Source: UMGS1613 sp045636225
GTDB lineage: Bacteria > Bacillota_I > Bacilli_A > RF39 > UBA660
Direction: 5' to 3'
NCBI GenBank assembly: GCA_045636225.1
Contig: JAZTXB010000049.1
Location: 1 to 15,059, forward strand
DNA: 15,059 bases
Shown: positions 7,397 to 14,872 of the stretch, in pieces
Layout of the letters: every line of letters starts with the position of its first letter
How positions within the stretch are numbered: position 1 is the first letter of the stretch
Program-made: the position numbers and the translations under genes
Notes under the pieces: model-generated
Databases searched by the model: none
What the model was told of the DNA's origin: nothing
What the model saw: the letters and a program-made list of their open reading frames with translations, nothing else

Positions 7397-8619
7397 AATT
7401 TTAAATCCTCTAATACTTCTTTAAAATTTTCTATTATATAATCTACTTGTTCATTTGTTAATTTACTATAAAGAGGTAAAGTTATTTCATTTTTATATAA
7501 ATTATAACTATTTGGATAATCTTTAATATTAAATCCTAAATTACTATAAGCTGATAGAAGTGGTAATGGCTTATAATGTACATTAGTTGCAATTCCTCTT
7601 TCTGCCATTTTTACTATTATTTCATTTCTAACTTCCACATCAATACCATTTACTCTAACTAAATAAAGATGTCCAGAAGACTTATGATTTTTATCATAAT
7701 GATTTAATAATTTAACTGGTAAATCATTAAATGCTTCATTATATTTTTTTATTATTTCATGTCTTCTATCCAAAAGCCCATTATATCGTTTTAATTGAGC
7801 AAGCCCAATTGATGCCATAATATCTGTCATATTACATTTATAATAAGGTGCAACTATGTCATATTCCCAGTTACCTAATTGTGATTTATTTAAAGCATCT
7901 TTAGATTGCCCATGTAAAGAAAGCAGTTGATATTGCTTATATATTTTTTCATTGTCTAAACCATCAACATCTTTCCAAGTTACTGCACCACCTTCTGCTG
8001 TTGTTAAATTTTTTACAGCATGAAATGAGAAAGTAGTAAAATCAGCAATGTTTCCAGCCATCAATCCTTTTCTTTCAGCTCCTATTACATGAGCACCATC
8101 TGCAATTACAATTATTCTATTAAATAATTTTTGAATATCATTGTTTGCTTTAAATATTTTTTTCTTTTTATTAACTATCTCATATATTTTATCATAATCA
8201 CAAATTATACCAGCTAAATCAACAGGAATAATTGCTTTTGTTTTTTCAGTAATAGCAGATTCTAATTTATCATAATCCATTTCAAATGAATCTTCTTTTA
8301 CATCTACTAATACTATTTTTGCGCCTACATGATAAATTGGACTAGCTGATGCAGTATAAGTATAACTACTTGTTATTACCTCATCACCTTCACCAATTCC
8401 AAGTACTCTTAGAGTTAATTCAAGTGCAGCTGTTGCTGAATTTAAACAAACAGCCTTGCCTGTCCCACACATACTTGCTATTTCAGATTCAAATTTTTTT
8501 GTTTTAGGACCTGTAGTTATCCATCCTGATTTTAAACTATCAACAACTTCATTAATTTCTTCTTCACTTATATCAGGAGGCGAAAATGGGATATTCATCT
8601 TAATTTTCTCTTTCTGCAT
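7390..8619 (-). CDS. UDP-4-keto-6-deoxy-sugar 4-aminotransferase (PglE-like, DegT/DnrJ/EryC1/StrS family)
   Basis: PLP-dependent nucleotide-sugar aminotransferase, 409 residues. NIPFSPPDISEEEINEVVDSLKSGWITTGPKT (9-40) is the family start. NSATAALELTLRVLG, TASASPIYHVGA and VIADGAHVIG (Asp174) follow, then FSFHAVKNLTTAEGG with the PLP-binding lysine at 203. A basic insert, roughly residues 148-168, separates the middle strands and makes it longer than WbpE. The family transfers amino from glutamate to C4 of UDP-4-keto-6-deoxy-GlcNAc, the product of the preceding dehydratase. AAGGAG (8627-8632) supports the ATG at 8619, which overlaps the dehydratase stop by 20 bases. A second ATG at 8598 would give the more usual N-terminus MNIPFSPPDI but has only a weak GAAAGAG site, so I kept the longer form. 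Whether the product is gluco or galacto at C4 cannot be told from sequence. Confidence 0.9.
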   Translation of the reverse strand: MQKEKIKMNIPFSPPDISEEEINEVVDSLKSGWITTGPKTKKFESEIASMCGTGKAVCLNSATAALELTLRVLGIGEGDEVITSSYTYTASASPIYHVGAKIVLVDVKEDSFEMDYDKLESAITEKTKAIIPVDLAGIICDYDKIYEIVNKKKKIFKANNDIQKLFNRIIVIADGAHVIGAERKGLMAGNIADFTTFSFHAVKNLTTAEGGAVTWKDVDGLDNEKIYKQYQLLSLHGQSKDALNKSQLGNWEYDIVAPYYKCNMTDIMASIGLAQLKRYNGLLDRRHEIIKKYNEAFNDLPVKLLNHYDKNHKSSGHLYLVRVNGIDVEVRNEIIVKMAERGIATNVHYKPLPLLSAYSNLGFNIKDYPNSYNLYKNEITLPLYSKLTNEQVDYIIENFKEVLEDLKLC

Positions 8620-10492
8620 AATACTTCTCCTTCTCTTTATTAACTTCCTTTGAATCTTTATAAGTAGGGACTGCTCTTCTCATAAGGCTAACAACTTTAT
8701 TAATACTGTATTTATTATCATATTCTAACCTTCTTAAACTATCAAGATTTTTCTTTAATTCTTCTTCATCTATCTTTAAAGGATTAGAAATAAATATTTT
8801 ATTATGTTTAGTTGCAGTTAAGCCTTCTTCTGCCATTAAAATTTCTTCATATAGTTTTTCACCAGGTCTAAGTCCTGTTATACTAATTGGAATATCAACA
8901 TTAGGTTCGTATCCCATAAGTTTTATTAAACTTACTGCAAGATCATATATCTTCATAGGTTCTCCCATATCAAGTGCAAATATTTCTCCACCACTCGCAT
9001 GAGTCAGTGCTTGAAGAATTAATTGTACTGCTTCTGGTATAGTCATAAAAAATCTTGTTATTTCTCTATGTGTTACTGTAACTGGTCCACCTTTAGCTAT
9101 TTGTTTTTTAAATAGTGGTATAACAGAACCATTACTACCAAGTACATTACCAAATCTAACAGCAACAAAATCTGTTTCACTATGTTTATCTTTTGTTTGA
9201 ACTATCATTTCACATAATCTTTTTGAAGCACCCATTATGTTTGTTGGATTAACTGCTTTATCAGTTGAAATAAGTACAAATTTATCTACTTTATATTTAT
9301 CAGCACAATTAACAACGTTGTAAGTTCCAAACACATTATTTTTTATTGCTTCAAGTGGACTATATTCCATAAGTGGAACATGCTTATGTGCTGCGGCATG
9401 AAAAACTATTTCAGGATTGTATTTATCAAATACATTCTCAAGTCTATTTTTATCTCTAACACTACCTACAATCGCTTCTAAATTTAATCTAGGATATTCA
9501 CTTGATAACTCCATCTCAATATCATATAAATTATTCTCATATACATCAAATATAATTAATTGTTTAGGTCTATATTGAGCAATTTGTCTGCATAACTCAG
9601 AACCAATAGAACCTCCACCACCAGTAACAAGAACTATTCTATTTCTTATCATATTTTTAACATTCTTATCTTCAAAATTAACTGATTCACGTCCTAGTAA
9701 ATCTTCAATCTCCACATCCCTTAAACTATTCATAGCTCCTTGCTTATCAATAATTTTTTCTGTAGTTGGAAGTATTCTTGTTTTAACATTTGTTTCTTGA
9801 CATATCTCAAGTATTTTTCTTCTACTTATTGCATCTATCCTATTTATGGCAAAAAATATTACGTCCACATCATGTTTAACAACTACATCTGGAATGTCAT
9901 ATCTAGTTCCAAGAACCTTTACTCCAGAAATTTTATGATTTATTTTACTTAAATCATCATCTATAAGCCCAACTATATTATATCTTTCAGGCATATTATT
10001 TTTTATTGTAAGCACAATTTCACGAGCACTCATACCCGCACCTATTATTAATAAGTTATTAACTTTTTTATTACTAACACTAATGCCTTTAGATATATTT
10101 TTCCTATTTAATAAATTTCTAAGAACTAATCTATATATAATCATAAAACCCGCAGAAGAAATACAAGTCAATACATTAATTCTATAATATCCACCTAATA
10201 TTCCAGAAATTAAGTTTATAACTGAAACAGTTATTATAGATAATAAAGCACAATAAATATATTTTATATAATCCATTCCCATTTCATATCTAATCATGTT
10301 TTGATAAAGTCTAAATATATTTATAAATAATTGATAAACAATAACTAAAAGTATAAGTTGAACTTTTAACTCGTTTGTAATAATTAACTTTTCATCTAAA
10401 AATGCAATCGATACAAAAAAGCATCCTATAATTATTAAAACATCTATAATAGCAAATAATAAATAGTTATATTTTTTTAAATTTTTAAACAT
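8600..10492 (-). CDS. Membrane-bound UDP-N-acetylglucosamine 4,6-dehydratase (PglF/CapD/WbpM family)
   Basis: Large membrane nucleotide-sugar dehydratase, 630 residues. About four N-terminal membrane helices (roughly 10-125) precede a first Rossmann-like CoA-binding-type domain (NNLLIIGAGMSAREIV, 145-160). The catalytic short-chain dehydrogenase domain has VLVTGGGGSIGSELCRQ (287-303), FHAAAHKHVPLME and LISTDKAVNPTNIMGASKR (407-425). The usual YxxxK of this superfamily is MxxxK here (Met420, Lys424), and Thr410-Asp411-Lys412 match the catalytic triplet of PglF. This marks the long, C5-retaining group that turns UDP-GlcNAc into UDP-4-keto-6-deoxy-GlcNAc, rather than the short C5-inverting FlaA1/PseB type. 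It is the committing step for the 4-amino sugar. The start has AAGGAG spaced well before ATG, 16 bases after the LCP stop. It ends inside the aminotransferase start. Confidence 0.93.
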   Translation of the reverse strand: MFKNLKKYNYLLFAIIDVLIIIGCFFVSIAFLDEKLIITNELKVQLILLVIVYQLFINIFRLYQNMIRYEMGMDYIKYIYCALLSIITVSVINLISGILGGYYRINVLTCISSAGFMIIYRLVLRNLLNRKNISKGISVSNKKVNNLLIIGAGMSAREIVLTIKNNMPERYNIVGLIDDDLSKINHKISGVKVLGTRYDIPDVVVKHDVDVIFFAINRIDAISRRKILEICQETNVKTRILPTTEKIIDKQGAMNSLRDVEIEDLLGRESVNFEDKNVKNMIRNRIVLVTGGGGSIGSELCRQIAQYRPKQLIIFDVYENNLYDIEMELSSEYPRLNLEAIVGSVRDKNRLENVFDKYNPEIVFHAAAHKHVPLMEYSPLEAIKNNVFGTYNVVNCADKYKVDKFVLISTDKAVNPTNIMGASKRLCEMIVQTKDKHSETDFVAVRFGNVLGSNGSVIPLFKKQIAKGGPVTVTHREITRFFMTIPEAVQLILQALTHASGGEIFALDMGEPMKIYDLAVSLIKLMGYEPNVDIPISITGLRPGEKLYEEILMAEEGLTATKHNKIFISNPLKIDEEELKKNLDSLRRLEYDNKYSINKVVSLMRRAVPTYKDSKEVNKEKEKYYAEREN

Positions 10493-10508
10493 CTATAACA
10501 CTCCTTAA

Positions 10509-11951
10509 CTATTGAATATATTCTTTTATTTTGTTTTTTATTTCGCTTACAGAAGTTAAATTTTGTTCCATAACATATAATTTGATTCCAGGGAAAGTAT
10601 AAGTATCGGTTGTATATAAATCTGTTCCTATTAAATTTATAGTTTCGATTGACCAACCACGCATATCATTAAGTTGCATCTTAACAAATTTATTTATTCC
10701 TTTTGTATCCATATTTGTTGACATACTTTCACTAACACTATTCAAAATATCGGAATAATTAGTTATCAAACTAGTTGAAGATGTCACCTTATTTATAATA
10801 GCCTCTATAACCTTTTGCTGATTTTTAACCCTTTGAACATCACCATCAACAAAAGATTGTCTTTCCCTAGAAAAAGCTAATGCATCTTCACCATTTAAAT
10901 GATTTATACCCTTATTAAACTTATAATATACTGTCCCCGCATCATTATTTGTTGTAAAATCATAATCAGAGTAAATATCAATCCCATCTATAGCATCTAT
11001 AACACCTATAATAGTAGAAAAATTAACTTTAACATAGTAATTTATATCAATATCAAGTAAATTTTCTATTGCTTTTATAGACTCTTCTATTCCATAATAA
11101 CCAGCATGAGTAAGTTTATCATATGCGTTTTCTCCAAAAGACGGCAATTTAACATAATAATCTCTAGGTATTGAAGTAAGTAAAATTTTTCTTTTATTAG
11201 GATTTACTGTTACTATCATATTAACATCAGTATTAGTTACATTTTCTATACTACCATAAGCATCTCCACCAGCCACATATATGTTAAATGGTTTCTTAGT
11301 AACATCTACAATCTTAACTATATCCTGTTTTTCAATATCGATAAAAACTTTATATATTTCTTTCAAATCTAAATATTTTAATTCTGTTAAAATAAGTGAT
11401 AATGTGGATTCATTTATTAAAATTGAATCAATAACATTTCCTTCATTCAAATCCTCAAGCATTTCAATAATATCTTTATATTTTTTTGAATCTTTTAATT
11501 CGACTTTTTTTTCTATTTTTTTTAATGCCTTAACACTATTTTCAGAATTGTATATTCCCATTGTTTTATTTTTTAAATCACTTATATTTTCATAGTTTGT
11601 TTCATTATTTGACATAACATAATAAACTTCTTTTTGAAGTAATTGGTCATTTATAACTTCAAAAAAATTTATAGTGTCATTTAAATATTTAATTCCAAAT
11701 ACAAATACAGCAGCAAATATAATAAGGAATATTGTTGCAGTAATTTTAAATTTTCTCTTTATTTTTTTTACAAATATAAAAATAAAAAATAATAAATAAG
11801 CAATAGTCAACACACTAAAATAAACCAACAAATATTTATGCGGTATCATATCTAGAACCAATAACATAGCAGAAAATACTAAATATGCAACTAACGAAAT
11901 AATTGCTATAAATTTTAATACTATATTTTTTTTACTTTTATTCTTTTTCAT
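10509..11951 (-). CDS. LytR-CpsA-Psr (LCP) family cell-wall glycan ligase with N-terminal accessory domain
   Basis: Membrane-anchored LCP phosphotransferase, 480 residues. Three predicted membrane helices (about 13-34, 40-61, 70-90) put the rest outside the cell. Residues 105-215 form an accessory domain with a pattern (ISDLKNKTMGIY...YKDIIEMLEDLNEGNVIDSILIN) like one lobe of a solute-binding protein. The LCP domain follows: FNIYVAGGD, NTDVNMIVTVNP, LTSIPRDYYV (258-267), KLTHAGYYG, then HLNGEDALAFSRERQSFVDGDVQRVKNQQ (351-379). The arginines and aspartates that bind the polyprenyl pyrophosphate are all present. LCP enzymes transfer glycan from undecaprenyl-PP to peptidoglycan, so the product of this locus is probably wall-bound. 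The ATG overlaps the upstream TGA as ATGA and uses GGTGAT. A promoter-like element lies just upstream. Pneumococcal Cps2A is the nearest architecture I know. Confidence 0.93.
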   Translation of the reverse strand: MKKNKSKKNIVLKFIAIISLVAYLVFSAMLLVLDMIPHKYLLVYFSVLTIAYLLFFIFIFVKKIKRKFKITATIFLIIFAAVFVFGIKYLNDTINFFEVINDQLLQKEVYYVMSNNETNYENISDLKNKTMGIYNSENSVKALKKIEKKVELKDSKKYKDIIEMLEDLNEGNVIDSILINESTLSLILTELKYLDLKEIYKVFIDIEKQDIVKIVDVTKKPFNIYVAGGDAYGSIENVTNTDVNMIVTVNPNKRKILLTSIPRDYYVKLPSFGENAYDKLTHAGYYGIEESIKAIENLLDIDINYYVKVNFSTIIGVIDAIDGIDIYSDYDFTTNNDAGTVYYKFNKGINHLNGEDALAFSRERQSFVDGDVQRVKNQQKVIEAIINKVTSSTSLITNYSDILNSVSESMSTNMDTKGINKFVKMQLNDMRGWSIETINLIGTDLYTTDTYTFPGIKLYVMEQNLTSVSEIKNKIKEYIQ

Positions 11952-13447
11952 AATATCACCATTAAAATAATTATATCATATATCAACCTTTTTTTACACT
12001 TTTTTAATTTATTAGTATCAACAAATTCCTTAATACTATTTATTCCTATTGCACTTAATATACATAAAAAACCATACAATGAATACATATATCTATTTTG
12101 TGCTTCAACTAATAAAATTAATAACCCACTGCCAAAAATAATCAAATAATTTAATAGATTTAAAAGATTTTTTTTGCTATTAAGTGAAAACAATCCAATA
12201 AACAATAGTAGCATTATACACACATAATATAAATTATTTAAATTTTCTATTTTTCCATATATATTTTGTTGCTGAATATTGGTATTGCTAATTGTAGTTT
12301 CTACAAATTCTAATCTTTCATAATCTCCACCAAAAATCATTTTCGCCTTTTGTTTCAACAAATTACCTATATTCTTATTTTTCTTTGTTTCCTTTAGTAA
12401 GTTGTTTAAAATTATTTTATTTGTTTTTTCATAATCATAATTATTTTCAACCATTTTATCAAAATATTCTTGATATGTTTCTTTATTATATCTTCCATCA
12501 TTTCTTAATCCTACATTTAAATAACAAATTGTTGGACTTCTTAAAACTTTATGCCCTGCCATATTATCAATTTTTAAAAATATGACTTCCTTCATCATAA
12601 AAAATGATACAAAAATTGTTATAAACATGGCTAATGAATTTATAATTATTTTTTTATTAAAATGTATTTTTAGAATTTTAAGTATATAATATATAACAAA
12701 AGCTATTAAAAATACCGGTGCAAAGTTTTTAAAAAATACACTCAAACCTAATAAAATGCCTATCATAAAACTTAAAAATATTTTTTTAGAAAATTTTATA
12801 TTTTCATTTTGTTCAATACTTACAAAAAGTAACATAACAATCAAAAATAACATTTGCACAAAATGTTCCTGAGTAAAAACAAGTGTATATAATATATTAG
12901 CAGGCCAAAATACATAAATTAAACCTGCAATAAAACCAGTTTTTTTATTTGATAATTTAGATGTTACACAATAAATTAATATAGAATTTATTATAAGTAT
13001 TATCGAATTAACTATTAACGCCACCAATTGACTATTACCAAATAGTTTGTATACAAAGCTAACTAAGTACGGATAAAGAATCCAATGTGTAAAAACCCTA
13101 TAGTAATCTCCAGAAAAATCTAAATTTTTAGATGATTTTAATGCTATAGCAAAATCTGATACTTGTTGCACATTTTTTTCAAAAAATAATACAACACCAA
13201 CTCTAGTTAAAACAGCTAATAAGATTATTATTATCAAAAAATATTTTTTATCAATATTTTTAATTTTAAAACTCAAATTAGGAACATATTTACAACAAGT
13301 AATAATTATAATCACTACAATTGTTGCTAATAAAAAATAGAACCCATTTATAAAACTAAAACCAAGAGGATATATTATAAATAATATAGAAAAAATTAAT
13401 AATAAAATATTTAAACTTTTTGATATTATATTTTTATTCTTTTTCAT
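11948..13447 (-). CDS. Polytopic GT-C glycosyltransferase, PMT/ArnT-like (GT39-type)
   Basis: Hydrophobic protein of 499 residues with roughly ten or more membrane helices. An N-terminal signal-anchor-like helix is followed by an external loop with VSDFAIALKSS, whose aspartate (about residue 98) fits the catalytic position of GT-C enzymes. A late extracytoplasmic segment of about 100 polar residues runs from NMAGHKVLRSPT to GKIENLNN. EAQNRYMYSLYGFLCILSAIGIN matches the last core helix of the PMT_2/GT39 group. Such enzymes use polyprenyl-phosphate sugars outside the membrane. I start at 13447 because GGGTGAT precedes that ATG and the resulting MKKNKN start matches the next gene's. An in-frame ATG at 13459 (four residues more) coincides with the predicted transcription start and would be leaderless. 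The last residues (YDIIILMVIL) are encoded by DNA that looks like the LCP gene's promoter and RBS. The exact donor and acceptor are unknown; an O-antigen-ligase or polymerase-like role is possible. Confidence 0.75.
   Translation of the reverse strand: MKKNKNIISKSLNILLLIFSILFIIYPLGFSFINGFYFLLATIVVIIIITCCKYVPNLSFKIKNIDKKYFLIIIILLAVLTRVGVVLFFEKNVQQVSDFAIALKSSKNLDFSGDYYRVFTHWILYPYLVSFVYKLFGNSQLVALIVNSIILIINSILIYCVTSKLSNKKTGFIAGLIYVFWPANILYTLVFTQEHFVQMLFLIVMLLFVSIEQNENIKFSKKIFLSFMIGILLGLSVFFKNFAPVFLIAFVIYYILKILKIHFNKKIIINSLAMFITIFVSFFMMKEVIFLKIDNMAGHKVLRSPTICYLNVGLRNDGRYNKETYQEYFDKMVENNYDYEKTNKIILNNLLKETKKNKNIGNLLKQKAKMIFGGDYERLEFVETTISNTNIQQQNIYGKIENLNNLYYVCIMLLLFIGLFSLNSKKNLLNLLNYLIIFGSGLLILLVEAQNRYMYSLYGFLCILSAIGINSIKEFVDTNKLKKCKKRLIYDIIILMVIL
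11955..11978 (-). promoter_or_regulatory. Internal extended -10 promoter and GGTGAT site in front of the LCP gene
   Basis: TGATATAAT (11978-11970) is a perfect extended -10. It is followed 9 bases later by GGTGAT (11960-11955), then ATG at 11951. The predicted transcript start near 11963 gives a leader of about 12 bases. The best -35 at 17-base spacing, TGTAAA, is poor, so activity would rest on the TGN motif. The whole element lies within the last codons of the GT-C gene. Spacing and sequence match the operon's first promoter. Confidence 0.5.
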
Positions 13448-13450
13448 TAA

Positions 13451-13474
13451 ATCACCCATACTATAATTATATCA
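13451..13474 (-). promoter_or_regulatory. Operon promoter (extended -10 TGATATAAT) and GGGTGAT ribosome binding site
   Basis: TGATATAAT (13474-13466) is a consensus extended -10, with no good -35 at 17-18 bases (GCTATA/TGCTAT). Transcription would start near 13459, giving a very short leader in which GGGTGAT (13457-13451) serves the ATG at 13447. It lies between the tuf terminator and the first glycan gene, so it is the likely main promoter of the whole glycan operon. Confidence 0.65.
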
Positions 13475-13585
13475 CATTATTAATCATATATAGCATTTTT
13501 TTAAAAATATAACCCTTTTTTTGACAAAAAACAACTATTTTTGTTTTTATTTTTATAAAATTATGTTTTTTACATATTTAATAGC

Positions 13586-13613
13586 AAAAAAACTCAAGAA
13601 ATTCTTGAGTTTT
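13586..13613 (-). terminator. Rho-independent terminator of tuf
   Basis: An inverted repeat of AAAACTCAAG and CTTGAGTTTT, with a five-base loop, is followed on the minus strand by a run of seven T that overlaps the descending arm. It starts 17 bases after the tuf stop. It separates str-operon transcription from the glycan operon. The other direction has only a four-T tail, so it is mainly a minus-strand terminator. Confidence 0.85.
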
Positions 13614-13630
13614 AATTACTTATTCTCTAA

Positions 13631-14800
13631 TTATTTAATAATTTCAGAAATGTTACCAGAACCAACTGTTCTACCACCTTCACGGATTGAGAATTTAGTT
13701 CCGTTTTCAATAGCGATTGGAGCTATTAATTCAACAGTCATTTCTACATTATCTCCAGGCATAACCATTTCAACACCTTCTGGTAATTCAATAACACCAG
13801 TAACGTCTGTAGTTCTGAAATAGAATTGTGGACGATAGTTGCTGAAGAATGGAGTATGTCTTCCACCTTCTTCTTTAGTTAAAACATAAACTTGTGCTTT
13901 AAACTTAGTATGAGGTGTAACTGTTCCTGGTTTAGCTAATACTTGACCACGTTCAACATCTTCACGAGAAACACCACGTAATAAAATACCTGCATTATCT
14001 CCTGATTCAGCGTAATCAAGTGATTTACGGAACATTTCAATTCCTGTAACAACTGTTTTCTTAGTATCTTTTAAACCAACGATTTCAACTTCGTCATTTA
14101 ATTTTAATTGTCCACGTTCTACACGTCCAGTTACAACTGTTCCACGTCCAGAAATAGTAAATACATCTTCAACACTCATTAAGAATGGTTTTTCTGTATC
14201 TCTAACTGGAGTATCAATGTAAGCGTCAACAGAAGCCATTAAATCTCTAATAGCTTGTTCAGCATCAGCATCTCCTTCAAGAGCTTTTAAAGCTGAACCT
14301 TTATGAATTGGACATTCAGCGTCAAATGCATATTCTCCTAATAATTCTCTAATTTCCATTTCTACTAATTCTAGTAATTCTGGATCATCAACTTGGTCAG
14401 TTTTGTTCATGAAAACAACAATTTTAGGAACTCCAACTTGTCTTGCAAGTAAGATATGTTCTCTAGTTTGAGGCATTGGACCATCTGCAGCAGAAACAAC
14501 TAAGATTCCTCCGTCCATTTGAGCAGCACCAGTGATCATGTTTTTAACATAGTCTGCGTGTCCTGGACAGTCAACGTGAGCATAATGTCTAGTTTCAGTT
14601 TCATACTCAACGTGAGCAGTATTAATTGTAATACCTCTTTCTCTTTCTTCTGGAGCACTGTCTATTGCACTGTAATCCATGAAATTTTTACTGAATAATT
14701 TTGAAATAGCAGCAGTTAATGTTGTTTTACCATGGTCAACGTGTCCAATAGTACCAATATTAACGTGTGGCTTACTTCTATCATATTTTTCTCTTGCCAT
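13631..14800 (-). CDS. tuf: Translation elongation factor EF-Tu
   Basis: EF-Tu, 389 residues, delivers aminoacyl-tRNA to the ribosome as a GTP complex. GTP-binding motifs are GHVDHGKT (19-26), RGITI (55-59) in switch I, DCPGH (77-81) with the catalytic His81, NKTD (132-135) and GSAL (168-171). Domain 2 holds RGTVVTGRVERG and domain 3 holds HTPFFSNYRPQFYFRTTDVTG and FSIREGGRTVGSG. It is a few residues shorter than E. coli EF-Tu, mostly before switch I. AAGGAAGGAAAG precedes the ATG. It follows fusA on the same strand, as in the str operon, with its own probable promoter and a strong terminator after it. Its composition is visibly less AT-rich than the glycan genes downstream, as expected of a highly expressed conserved gene. 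Confidence 0.99.
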   Translation of the reverse strand: MAREKYDRSKPHVNIGTIGHVDHGKTTLTAAISKLFSKNFMDYSAIDSAPEERERGITINTAHVEYETETRHYAHVDCPGHADYVKNMITGAAQMDGGILVVSAADGPMPQTREHILLARQVGVPKIVVFMNKTDQVDDPELLELVEMEIRELLGEYAFDAECPIHKGSALKALEGDADAEQAIRDLMASVDAYIDTPVRDTEKPFLMSVEDVFTISGRGTVVTGRVERGQLKLNDEVEIVGLKDTKKTVVTGIEMFRKSLDYAESGDNAGILLRGVSREDVERGQVLAKPGTVTPHTKFKAQVYVLTKEEGGRHTPFFSNYRPQFYFRTTDVTGVIELPEGVEMVMPGDNVEMTVELIAPIAIENGTKFSIREGGRTVGSGNISEIIK

Positions 14801-14834
14801 ATTTTTCTTTCCTTCCTTTTTTTATTACATAATT

Positions 14835-14863
14835 ATTCTATCTAATTCTTGAATATAATTCAA
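14835..14863 (-). promoter_or_regulatory. Probable tuf promoter in the fusA-tuf gap
   Basis: TTGAAT (14863-14858) and TAGAAT (14840-14835) are separated by exactly 17 bases, matching the sigma-A consensus at 4 of 6 and 5 of 6 positions. Transcription would start near 14828, leaving a 27-base leader with the AAGGAAGGAAAG site. It would give tuf extra expression beyond read-through from fusA. A short CTTGAA/TTCAAG hairpin overlaps the -35 but has no T-run after it on this strand, so it is not a terminator for fusA. Confidence 0.5.
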
Positions 14864-14872
14864 GTATTATTT

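Noticed and set aside
9740..9952. Plus-strand open frames at 3218, 4340, 8456, 9740, 11281, 12385 and 13521, and the minus-strand frame at 2723-2926
   Set aside because: All overlap strongly supported genes in other frames and have no recognisable protein pattern; they are chance frames in AT-rich DNA.
13631..14800. Serine at the EF-Tu position equivalent to E. coli Ala375 (FSIREGG), where changes give kirromycin resistance
   Set aside because: FSIREGG is the usual form in Firmicutes EF-Tu, so it is not evidence of acquired resistance.
14848..14864. CTTGAA/TTCAAG hairpin between fusA and tuf as a terminator
   Set aside because: The stem has only six base pairs and no T-run follows on the transcribed strand. 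It overlaps a plausible tuf -35 instead.
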